From the NCBI GenBank assembly GCA_945910005.1, contig OX246744.1:3064017-3128016 (forward strand): DNA of 64,000 nt. Direction: 5' to 3'. Shown piece by piece: positions 13,101 through 25,100 of the stretch. Position 1 is the stretch's first letter; each line of letters opens with the position of its first letter. Both the position numbers and the translations under genes were made by a program. Origin of the DNA: Isoperla grammatica (taxonomy: Eukaryota; Arthropoda; Insecta; Plecoptera; Perlodidae). Under the pieces are notes generated by a model, which searched no databases, had not been told where the DNA came from, and saw nothing but the letters and a program-made list of their open reading frames with translations.

Positions 13101-16100
13101 ACGACTAAGTGAAAGTTTTGTATGTGTATTTGTTTGTTTTTTGTTTTGTTTTCCAAAATCAGAAGAAATTATTTTTTGACATCTTATTGTTTGTCCATCG
13201 ATTCAATTCATTTGTTTCATTGTTGTCTTTTGGTGTTGCTAGTAGCCTTGCTATGAACCATTTTAAAGTTTCACCATGGCAACCACGATTCCTATTGGTT
13301 GTTGCCATGGTGAAAACAACTAACAAGTTTATAATACAGGGCCTTTGTTAGACCTATCGTCTTGTATTAGAATTATTTCATATGTTTACTTCTTGTGTAT
13401 AGAGCTGTGCTTTTTCTGTCAACCTCATTCATTATGTATGAATGGGAATGCATGATAAATATACTAAATGTGTTCCTACCTTGTGTTGGGTGGGGGTGAG
13501 AGGTCCTTCAAAACATCCGCCCATTTCTTGAGCAAGGCTCGCTCGACCTTCTCAGCGATAACATACCTCTGTAGAACCTGGAAGTGAGCAAATATTAAGC
13601 AACATTATCTCGGACTAATTTCTTCGTTGGAAGGCATTTTTTAAGATTCCTTACAACAATTTTAAATAATTTTAAAATATATATTATAACTTTCAGAAAT
13701 ACATCGTGTTTTGCACGTGGTACGTGTACTGTAAAAATTGTACTACATGTACATGTATAGTAAATTTATCGATTCGATATAACGTGTTATTACTACCCGG
13801 ATAATGGTTGTAAATTTTGTTCAATTGAAAATATTTATAGCGGGTTTTAGGGCTAGTTTTTAATTTAATTTTTTTGTCAAATGCCTTGTCAACACGTAGA
13901 CAGTTAGGTTTCATAATTAGAATTGAGCAATGGGTCTCCCTCACTTGGCGTCTTTCATTTATTGATGCACACTCTAGATGTAAATCCCCCTTCCCCTTTC
14001 CACCCCGTCCTCCTACTTGCCCCTTTCCTCCAAACAGCCCACTATTTCATCTTCATATATCACTTACTCATTGTCTCGATTAGCCTCGTTGCAAAAATAT
14101 GAGACGTTAAGCCCAAATATCAATCATCCAAGATGTAAGGGCGCGATTATTCATAGTATAAAGGATTCCAAAAATATTTGCTTTAAGGGGTATCGGTAGT
14201 CAATGATCACACTTACAGCGTCATCCTCAGTTGGGACCGGGGAGAGTGAGTCCTCATGCAGTCGCTTAAGGAAGTTCTCTACTATCTCGGCATCCACTAG
14301 GTAGTCCTCCTCGGAATGGTGGCTCACTCCGAACGCGGCGTGTAGCATTATGTTCTGGTAGGGGAAGCAGTAGGAACGATGCCGCTGCGTTCTCAGCGCG
14401 TGTATCAGGGTAGCAAACAGCGACAGGAGGTGGATAGGCAATGTATCAGGAGCCCAGCCGAGGAGGTGACTGGCGCATCGCTGCTCGAGGAGGAAGAAGA
14501 GAAATGTACGCAGCATGTAGCAGCTGACAACCTTCAGGACTTTCTGTGAACATAAAGTATTTGAATACAATCCGATGCATTCGCCGAGCGTGTATCAGGG
14601 TATCAAACAGTGAGAGGAGGTGTATGGAAAATGTATCAGGAGCCCAGCACAGGAGATGGCTGGTACATCGCTGCTCGAGGAGGAGGAAAAAGATTAATGT
14701 ACTAAGCATGTAGAAGCTGACAACTTTCAGGACTTTCTACCTAAAATATTCGAATAAACTCCCCTGCGTGTATCAGGGTATCAAAGAGTGACAAGAGGTG
14801 GATGGAAAATGTATCAGGAGCCCAGCAGAGGAGGTAGCTGGCGCATCTCTGCTCGAGGAGGACAAAGAATAATGCACGCAGCATGTAGCAGCTGATAACC
14901 TTCAGGACTGTTTGTGATAATTCAAAGTATTCAATGTATCAGGGTACGAGTAACAAGAGACGGGCTTTTAAAACCGTATCTTTTATTTTATAAAACAAAA
15001 TTTTTAATTAAACACACCACATAGATTTTTTCATCAATTCGCCATACTTCACTGACTTCATATAACTACACTGGCGATGCCGATTCTACTGGCCGCTTAG
15101 TAGCAGCAGGACAGAACCAACGAAATGCTAAAGCGAACAGATTTAATATAACGAAAGAGAAACCTAAATCAAATTTAATCGTGAAATTAAATGTTCTAAA
15201 TATAGATTGTAATATATTAAGTGAGGCGAGAACAGAAGGCAAGAAGTTAATTAAACAACTTCTCGCAGACTAATTGCGTTAGAAGTTATCAAATTACATT
15301 TCGTTCGTTCCGAGAAACGAGTTTAACCCCTTAAAAAGATACAACTAAAACTCATATTGAATTCTCGCGATAGAAGCGAGAAGTTCTCTTGAGTTTAGTG
15401 GACTCGGTCTGACCGTTAGAGTTGGCTCAGCGGTAAAAGGTCGCGGTTCGATACCGGACACCGGCTATCCTAACCGAGGGGGATTTTCCGAGGTTTTTCT
15501 CAATCACAAGGCGAATTCTAGGATCGAGTCCTACTTACAGCCCTTGAACATGCCTTCCCAACTGTTCCAAAATACCATAATACCAATAGTCACCTGTAGA
15601 GAGACATGGATTGTGCTTAGGCCGGTTTCCTACAAAAAACTTACAAATGTATTATTTGACTTTTTTGTATCCAACATATTATGTAGGATGTGTGGGGTCG
15701 GAGAACAAGACAGGAGACATTTCTTTGAGTGTACATATGTAAAGGATGAAAGGGACAAAATGCCAGGTGGGAACAGGAGCCCGATTCTCTAAATCTGTGG
15801 TAAATTTCTCACCGGTTTCTGACGTTACGGAAGGCAAATGGATGGCTGTGATTGGGTCACAGCCTTCTCATAACGACCAAAACCGGTGATCACCTTATCG
15901 TTGACCATAGAGAATCAAGGCCCTGGAGTCCTCTCACTACTGGCTGACCAGAAAATACATGATAACATGAGATGTCAATTGTGGGTATAAGAGAAGAAGA
16001 AGAAGAAGAAGAAGACTCGACTGTGGACGGGTTTGACCCCGACCCCACATGACAGGCGTCTTGTTGACTCTGCAGCGTCGCGACGCGAGTTGTTTACCGC

Positions 16101-19100
16101 AGGAAATGAACACTATTCAGCCGAGCTCGGTATTGTTTACCTACGTCACCGGAAACACATAAACACGACGCTCAGCTCGGGCGAGACATCCGGCCGTGAA
16201 TAAACAGATTTCACTCGTCCAAACGATGTGTTCGCACGTCCCATTTATTGCGTCGCGTTGATGTTCATCTAACAATACAGCTTCGTTTGATTTTTTTTTT
16301 TTTTTACCATTTTATTCCTTTCTCATACTCTTCTACACAAAACATAACTCAAATACATTGTCAACAATAAATAAACAAATTAACTAAATAAAACACAATA
16401 ATATAAGATAATAAGCCCGCAGAGAGCTACCTCTTGTGCGCGGGGCTTGTGGGGGGGGGGGGGGGAATTGATTGATTATCTGTTGGCCACGGCAACTATG
16501 ATCAAATGACGTCTGGTGTGTAATCGAGGAAATTGGAGGAAAAGGGAAATGACAAAATGTGAACTGTCTGTCGTCTGCCTCTTTTACCTCGACCTGACCG
16601 GCTAGGGTGGCCCTACCAGAAGCATACGCTTCCGCCAGCCTAGCTATCGGAATCAACGAAGCACGCGAACCTGTCACCACGGTAAGGTAGCAGTCCCTAG
16701 GCAGGTACAACCTTAGACCAGTAATATAGGTAGACGGAGTATGACGTCATCGCGAGTGAGACCATCATTGAAACCACGTGATGTGGGGACAAAGCCTTCT
16801 CGACCAATCCGCGATAGACTGCATTCTTAGCGAGAAGTTCGCAGGTTTGCCGCTAGATGGTGTTAAGTGCGCGGCAAATACGTTTGACATTTGATAAAGG
16901 ATGTATTATTATTTGTATTTCCTCAGAAATGATTAGTGAAGGTACTGTTGATCTTAGTTAACATTTTTAATTAGCACTTATTGAAAATGATCATTTTTCT
17001 TCACACAACGATGTACTGTTTGTACCACGTTTGTACTGTTCATACGCAGACGCTTTAAATTGCCGCGCATCCTGTCCCCACATCACGTGGTCTCAATGTT
17101 GGTCTCACTCGCGGCCGGTCGCTAGCATCGGCTTGCTCCGTCTACCTATATTACTGGTCTAAGGGTACAACTTCGATTTATATAGTATTTTGTATTGTGT
17201 CGCACTTTTCTAAACCGAATTCTTCCCAGCCTTCCAAACTAAATTTTTCTTAGCACTTTCAGTCTCTTACCAACGAGAATGTTTTGCCAACGTGCCACCA
17301 ATAGCCAGCTACAAATGTCTCACATCAATAGGTCAAAGGTGGGGATTCGGTGGGTGTTTAATTCGAAAAGATAAAGCATGACTGATAATTAGAAGACAAA
17401 GACCGAAAACAAATTGTTGAAGGAAATGCGTAAGATCATGATGAAGTGAGCAAAGAGATGATGTAAGAAATAAAGGACAGCCCTCTTTGCGGGCAACGTT
17501 TACCAGACGACGAAAGGAGACCCTGTCCCTCCCTCCATTTCATATCCCACTATAGATTTCTCCTCCCAGTTGACCAATGCCCTCCCTTGCTCGACTCCCC
17601 TTATGACGACCCCCGCGATGTGCAATGGATCTGATTCGAACATGTGGCAGTTAATTCATCTTCATATTTCACCCACTCATCGTCTCGATTAGCCAAGTTT
17701 CACAAATATGGGACGTTAAGGGCCGTTTACATAAATGACAAGTGATTAGTGTCAGCCTCTATGATGAAGCCTTAGGCTAGCTTCTTCCATTGAGAATACT
17801 GCGCTCTGATTGGCTGTGACTAAGGTTTGTCTTGACTTGACTAAGGAATTGAACATATTCAGAGCCAATCAGAGCACAGTATTCTTCCTCCCAGCCAATG
17901 AAAGAAGCTTGTGGCTTAATTACGGATGTTAGTCAATAATCACTAGTCATTTGTGTAAACCCCACTTTAAACTCAAAGATCGTCATCATCTCGAAAAAGA
18001 ACTCACCTTCCCGCGACCTTGAGGCAGCCCGAACCCTCCCAGGGACTGTCTACTCCGCCGCCCCCTCAACTGTTGAACGATCGTCTCCGCCAAGGTCAAC
18101 ACCCTCATAGGAACACTGGACGACGAGTAGTGAGTCAGTAGTGCCAACTCTGCGGCGGGTGTCCACATCTGCCACGTTGCCATTCGGTCGTCACAGCGCA
18201 CAGTGGTGTGCGGAGCGGCCGGAACTAGGTAGAACCCCTGGAACATAGTGACGTCATGATACACTGCCACGTTGCCATGCGGTCGTCACAGCGCACAGTG
18301 GTGTGCGGAGCGGCTGGAACTAGGTAGAACCCCTGGAACATAGTGACGTCATGATACACTGCCACGTTGCCATTCGGTCGTCACAGCGCACAGTGGTGTG
18401 CGGCGCGGCCGGTACTAGGTAGAACCCCTGGAACACAACGTTGCCACGTTTATGTCCAATATTACATTGCACTGACATATGATTCTAAAGTTCCGTCGCG
18501 GGGTTAACAAGCAATGTGAGCGAAAGACATTCTCAGAAGAAACGGTCTATTTTCCAGATATCTGCTTGTTATTGTCCACTGCACAGACTCCACCAACCTC
18601 ACGTGGAATGCACTTGGATAACGCCTGCCAACAGACGGGCTGATATTATCACTGTAATGCCGAAGGCATGAGAATGAGTTTCAACCAGGTTTAGCTTCAT
18701 CACACGCGTCATTTCACTATTACATAATCCAAGACGACACGGAACACTAGACAATCTATGAACGTCTCCAACGAGTTTTATTTATTGTCTAGTACTGAGC
18801 TAATTTTGGGCACAATTTGTTCATTCATAAGATTAGCCTTTTGTTTCTAAGAGGCGATATGAATCGCGTTAAGATATGCAACGTTTATAATCCGCTACTT
18901 GACAGAACAGATGACTTACCGTCTGTGCGACCTGCTGGTAAAGCAGACAGTCCACGTGGCCAAGCGGGACTCGCCCCGGAAAGTCGCAGGTCTGCGGCCA
19001 CCCCTGGGACCCGATCCCCAGCACTAGTTTGACCTCCACGTCCTCCGCGCTGGGGTCACCGTCGGTGGCGAGGGACGGTGACAGGAACCCCACCCTGAGC

Positions 19101-22100
19101 CGCACATCCGGCGACGACTCCACGATGGCAATGCGGAAGTCTCGGGGGTCCGGGTAGCGGCTCTGCTTGCAGTCTGCTGTACACACCAACCAACATGGTT
19201 ATACCATGGACTTACAACTATAGTTGTACCAAGACTACCTTACACATGCTTTCCTGCTTTCATGCGGCTCTGCTTGCAGTCTGCTGTACACACCGACCAA
19301 CATTGTTATACCATGGACTTACAACTATAGTTGTCCCAAGACTACCTTACACATGCTTTCCTGCTTTCATGCGGCTCTGCTTGCAGTCTGCTGTACACAC
19401 CGACCAACATTGTTATACCATGGACTTACAACTATAGTTGTCCCAAGACTACCTTACACATGCTTTCATGCTTTCATGCGGCTCTGCTTGCAGTCTGCTG
19501 TACACACCGACCAACATTGTTATACCATGGACTTACAACTATAGTTGTCCCAAGACTACCTTACACATGCTTTCATGCTTTCATGCGGCTCTGCTTGCAG
19601 TCTGCTGTACACACCGACCAACATTGTTATACCATGGACTTACAACTATAGTTGTCCAAAGACTACCTTACACATGCTTTCATGCGGCTCTGCTTGCAGT
19701 CTGCTGTACACACCGACCAACATTGTTATACCATGGACTTACAACTATAGTTGTCCAAAGACTACCTTACACATGCTTTCATGCGGCTCTGCTTGCAGTC
19801 TGCTGTACACACCGACCAACATTGTTATACCATGGACTTACAACTATAGTTGTCCCAAGACTACCTTACACATGCTTTCATGCGGCTCTGCTTGCAGTCT
19901 GCTGTACACACCGACCAACATTGTTATACCATGGACTTACAACTATAGTTGTCCCAAGACTACCTTACACATGCTTTCATGCTTTCATGCGGCTCTGCTT
20001 GCAGTCTGCTGTACACACCGACCAACATTGTTATACCATGGACTTACAACTATAGTTGTCCCAAGACTACCTTACACATGCTTTCATGCTTTCATGCGGC
20101 TCTGCTTGCAGTCTGCTGTATCACCGACCAACATTGTTATACCATGGACTTACAACTATAGTTGTCCCAAGACTACCTTACACATGCTTTCATGCTTTCA
20201 TGCGGCTCTGCTTGCAGTCTGCTGTACACACCGACCAACATTGTTATACCATGGACTTACAACTATAGTTGTCCCAAGACTACCTTACACATGCTTTCAT
20301 GCTTTCATGCGGCTCTGCTTGCAGTCTGCTGTACACACCGACCGACATTGTTATACCATGGACTTACAACTATAGTTGTCCCAAGACTACCTTACACATG
20401 CTTTCATGCTTTCATGCGGCTCTGCTTGCAGTCTGCTGTACACACCGACCAACATTGTTATACCATGGACTTACAACTATAGTTGTCCCAAGACTACCTT
20501 ACACATGCTTTCATGCTTTCATGCGGCTCTGCTTGCAGTCTGCTGTACACACCGACCAACATTGTTATACCATGGACTTACAACTATAGTTGTCCCAAGA
20601 CTACCTTACACATGCTTTCATGCTTTCATGCGGCTCTGCTTGCAGTCTGCTGTACACACCGACCGACATTGTTATACCATGGACTTACAACTATAGTTGT
20701 CCCAAGACTACCTTACACATGCTTTCATGCTTTCATGCGGCTCTGCTTGCAGTCTGCTGTACACACCGACCAACATTGTTATACCATGGACTTACAACTA
20801 TAGTTGTCCAAAGACTACCTTACACATGCTTTCATGCGGCTCTGCTTGCAGTCTGCTGTACACACCGACCAACATTGTTATACCATGGACTTACAACTAT
20901 AGTTGTCCAAAGACTACCTTACACATGCTTTCATGCGGCTCTGCTTGCAGTCTGCTGTACACACCGACCAACATTGTTATACCATGGACTTACAACTATA
21001 GTTGTCCAAAGACTACCTTACACATGCTTTCATGCGGCTCTGCTTGCAGTCTGCTGTACACACCGACCAACATTGTTATACCATGGACTTACAACTATAG
21101 TTGTCCAAAGACTACCTTACACATGCTTTCATGCGGCTCTGCTTGCAGTCTGCTGTACACACCGACCAACATTGTTATACCATGGACTTACAACTATAGT
21201 TGTCCAAAGACTACCTTACACATGCTTTCATGCGGCTCTGTTTGCAGTCTGCTGTACACACCGACCAACATTGTTATACCATGGACTTACGAGAGTACAG
21301 CCTAGTAATTTTCGTAGTAATACCCGTTCTAGGGTGCACACCAGCTTTACCTGATGTGCCCCTCTTCAGGTGACAACTAGGTTATTAGGGTGTTTGGATA
21401 GCTAGGAAGGAATGTTCGAGAGCTGTTAGTGGGTTTCGATCCCAGCATTCGCCTTTACGACTGAGGAAATCTTGAGGAAAAACCCTCAGTCAGGACTGCC
21501 GGTGGCCGGAACCGAGCCGGCGACCTCCCGAATTAGAGTCTCGCGTCTCAACGCTGAGCTACCTGTATCGGTTAGTTTAGTACCAGTATAACCATCAACT
21601 TACAATAGTAACTTCGTTAGGTTGGTCCAATGGTTTGCATGACAAGCCTCATTCATTAGTCACGACCGCTATTCCTGGTAACTAAAAAAGCGCTGAGAGT
21701 ACGTGTTACGTGATACGTAGACTGGCGTCGGTCATTGAAGCTCACACACTTCTAGAACCGTGAGGAGTGACACAAGCGCGCGTTTAAAGTGTCTACATTA
21801 AGTTACATTAAAAATTCTCGAAAAAATATTCGACATCTCGATATTTGGCAATAATTCGATACATATCGATATTCGATTACGATTCCGTTGGGCATCTCTA
21901 AAATTCATTTTATGCGGGGGCTATGAAGTGGACGTAAAACCTTCGCAAGTGCGATGGCGAGACTGCGAGGGGGGAGGGGAGGGGGGGGTCGTGACGTCAT
22001 AGGGAGGTCATCCTAGGGAGTCCATAGCAGAGACATCCACACATGAATAACTTGGCAGGCCACTCATGTTGGATGCCCCCCCTCCCCCCCCCCCTCCCCC

Positions 22101-25100
22101 CCTCCAGCCGTTCAACTCTGGCACGGATAGTTTGGAAGTGGTTTGACGACGCGGCCCCAACTTTTCTCGTCGCTTTTTCAACCCTCCCGCTTCATTTCGA
22201 CGTGTGCAGCGTAACAGTTGGGTCTTTTGGAGCAAAGAAGACAATAAAGAAGAAGTTTGATTTTTGCAGTTTTTTCATTTTATTCTAGGATCGACTGTCT
22301 GAACAGAGAAATACTTTATTTTGATAAGGTCCAGTCTTACAATGTCCCGATAACTACTTATTCGTCGAATAGCTTGTTGTCTCCATGGCAACGACCAATC
22401 AAAACCATTTAAATCCTCCAAATTGCTAATAAATTATTTAATTAATTGCTACAAATAACTTTCTTATCATGGAGATTGTAAGACCGGCCCTAAGTTTGAC
22501 TAGATGAAAGTTTTACACGTGTTTATTGGGGGGAATGGGGCATAACGTCGTTAAACCGTATCAGCAATCAACCTATCATATAATGATGAGCGAGATTATT
22601 CTTATTTGCAGATTGTCTTACAAATGTAATTATTATTTGGAAGGATTCAAATTTTGGTGTTTGGTGTACCTAACCTAATAATAACTGTTTTCATAGATTA
22701 TCAGAACATACTTTGGTTTCTTATTAATGTCAGAACATACTTTGGTTTCTTATTAAAAAGATATGACAGCAACTAGTCATTGTTATGTAAAGAAGTGACA
22801 ACGGCTGGAGTTATAAGTTGTAGGGCCAGTCTTACAATCTCCTAATAAGGGAGTTATTTGTAGCAATTAAGCTATTTGGAGGATTTCAAGGGTTTTGATT
22901 GGTGGTTGCCATGGAGATAACAAGCTATTCGACGAAAAAGAAGTTATTGGGACATTGTAAGACTGGGCCTTAATTAGTTCAGTCACGTTCCATAATATTC
23001 TTAATGTTTATTTAATCTCCATAATTTCAATTCCTTTCAAGATAATTAAATAGGTATTGTTTGTACGTCTGTATATCATATTTTATTGACCCCAATTGAA
23101 TTCGTATTTTTGTTCGCAGGTTTTTAGTTAGTTAAATAACTACCCACCAGTACCATAGAAGACTTGTTGGTCCGGGGGCAGCTTTAGAATCTCGTGCAAG
23201 ACTCCCACGTCCACCACTTTACCAGGACTACCGCACAACCTGGACTCGTCTACGTCATCAGGGCGGAGGGGGGCGGCAGCGCGCGCGGCGGACAACGCCA
23301 GAAGCTCCACAAACCGTTCCTGGCGAGTAAACGTTAATAATTATGATAATACATCATTATTATGTAAGGTTTGAATACAATTTCAACATTGTCACCACTT
23401 TCCTATTATTATGTACTTACTTAAAGTCATTTTCGAATGATATGGGATTGAATTTAGGGCCGGTATTTCAATGTCCAGTTAAAAATATCTTCTTTTCAGT
23501 TAAATTGTTTTCACCATGACAACGGCCAATAGAAATACACCAAACTGGGCTTACCTGACAGTTAAATTTACTTGACACTTTAACAGGACATTGAAATTAC
23601 ACAGGTGGTGAATTCAATTGAAATGAATAACTGAATTGAGTTGTGTTAATTGAATTGACAACGGAATATCATCATTATTGAGACGGAAAAATTACCGTAC
23701 ATCGAGTTCTTTCGGTCATAATCGGAACGTTTCGTACGAGACTGCCCTTTAATTGGACCACACTTAGGATAAAATTTGGAATTTGAAACATTTCTTGATT
23801 TTGAGTTAGCGGTTAAGGTTACTGTTAGTAGCATGCAAGATACATACATCCATACATTATTAGTTAAATAAATAAAATAAATTCACATTTAGAGTCTACC
23901 CACTCAGTACTAAACTGATTTGCAGTGGGGGACTTTAATTTAAAGCGTCTAAACCAACCCTGTAGGCTCCGAACACCATCGACGAGTGAGCGATAACCAA
24001 TCAAAGATCTATATTTTAAATACGAAACATATGAATCAGTGATTTGACAGTGCGAATACCAGCGGACAAATGCCAGAATCAACAAGGCCGATTCAAAACA
24101 ACTTTGAATTTATTGAGTGCTTCGTTGCTAAAAGTTCAAGTTTTGGCATGAAAGGGTCTTTAAGCTCGGGAACTACAAAGTCTTGACCCTCACCTGTATT
24201 TTGTCTCTCCTTAGGAACCCCAGATGATTGATAAACTCCGCCCACTCATCAGCGCCCTCGCCCTGAACTCTGACCTTCGCGAACCCCTGCGGACACCCGT
24301 CACCCCCCACCCCCTCCACCACCCGGCACGTGGGCTGGGCAACGTCAGGGTACAGGGACGGTGAGGACAGCGCGTCCATGCGTACCAGGTACTCGAACCT
24401 GTAGCGTCCTCCGCCCTGTAACAAACACTGTGATGACAGCCACCCCTAGGACAGTCCCCCGCCCCCTCCACCACGTGGGGTGGGTGACGTCGGGGTACAG
24501 GGACGGTGAGGACAGCGCGTCCATGCGTACCAGGTACTCGAACCTGTAGCGTCCTCCGCCCTGTAACAAACACTGTGATGACAGCCACCCCTGAGGACAG
24601 CCCCCCGCCCCCCCACCACGTGTGCGTGTGCGTGTGCGTGTGCAGGCTCACCTTGCCCCCTGTCTCCCGGTGGTCGCTGAGAGACACCAGATACTTGGAG
24701 GCGAACCTCTCATCCAGGGTCCCAGCGCCATAGACCAGACGCTGCACTAGAGTGCGTGTGCGTGTGCGTGTGCGTGTGCCGGCTCACCTTGCCCCCTGTC
24801 TCCCGGTGGTCGCTGAGAGACACCAGATACTTGGAGGCGAACCTCTCATCCAGGGTCCCAGCGCCACAGACCAGACGCTGCACTAGAGTGCGTGTGCGTG
24901 TGCGTGTGCGTGTGCGTGTGCGTGTGCGTGTGCGTGTGCGTGTGCGTGTGCGTGTGCGTGTGCAGGCTCACCTTGCCCCCTGTCTCCCGGTGGTCGCTGA
25001 GAGACACCAGATACTTGGAGGCGAACCTCTCATCCAGGGTCCCAGCGCCACAGACCAGACGCTGCACTAGAGTGCGTGTGCGTGTGCGTGTGCGTGTGCG

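Noticed and set aside
19195..21354. Overlapping plus-strand open frames up to 276 codons in the 107-bp satellite
   Set aside because: A stop-free satellite read in shifting frames; no codon bias or homology, and the exon signal lies on the other strand.
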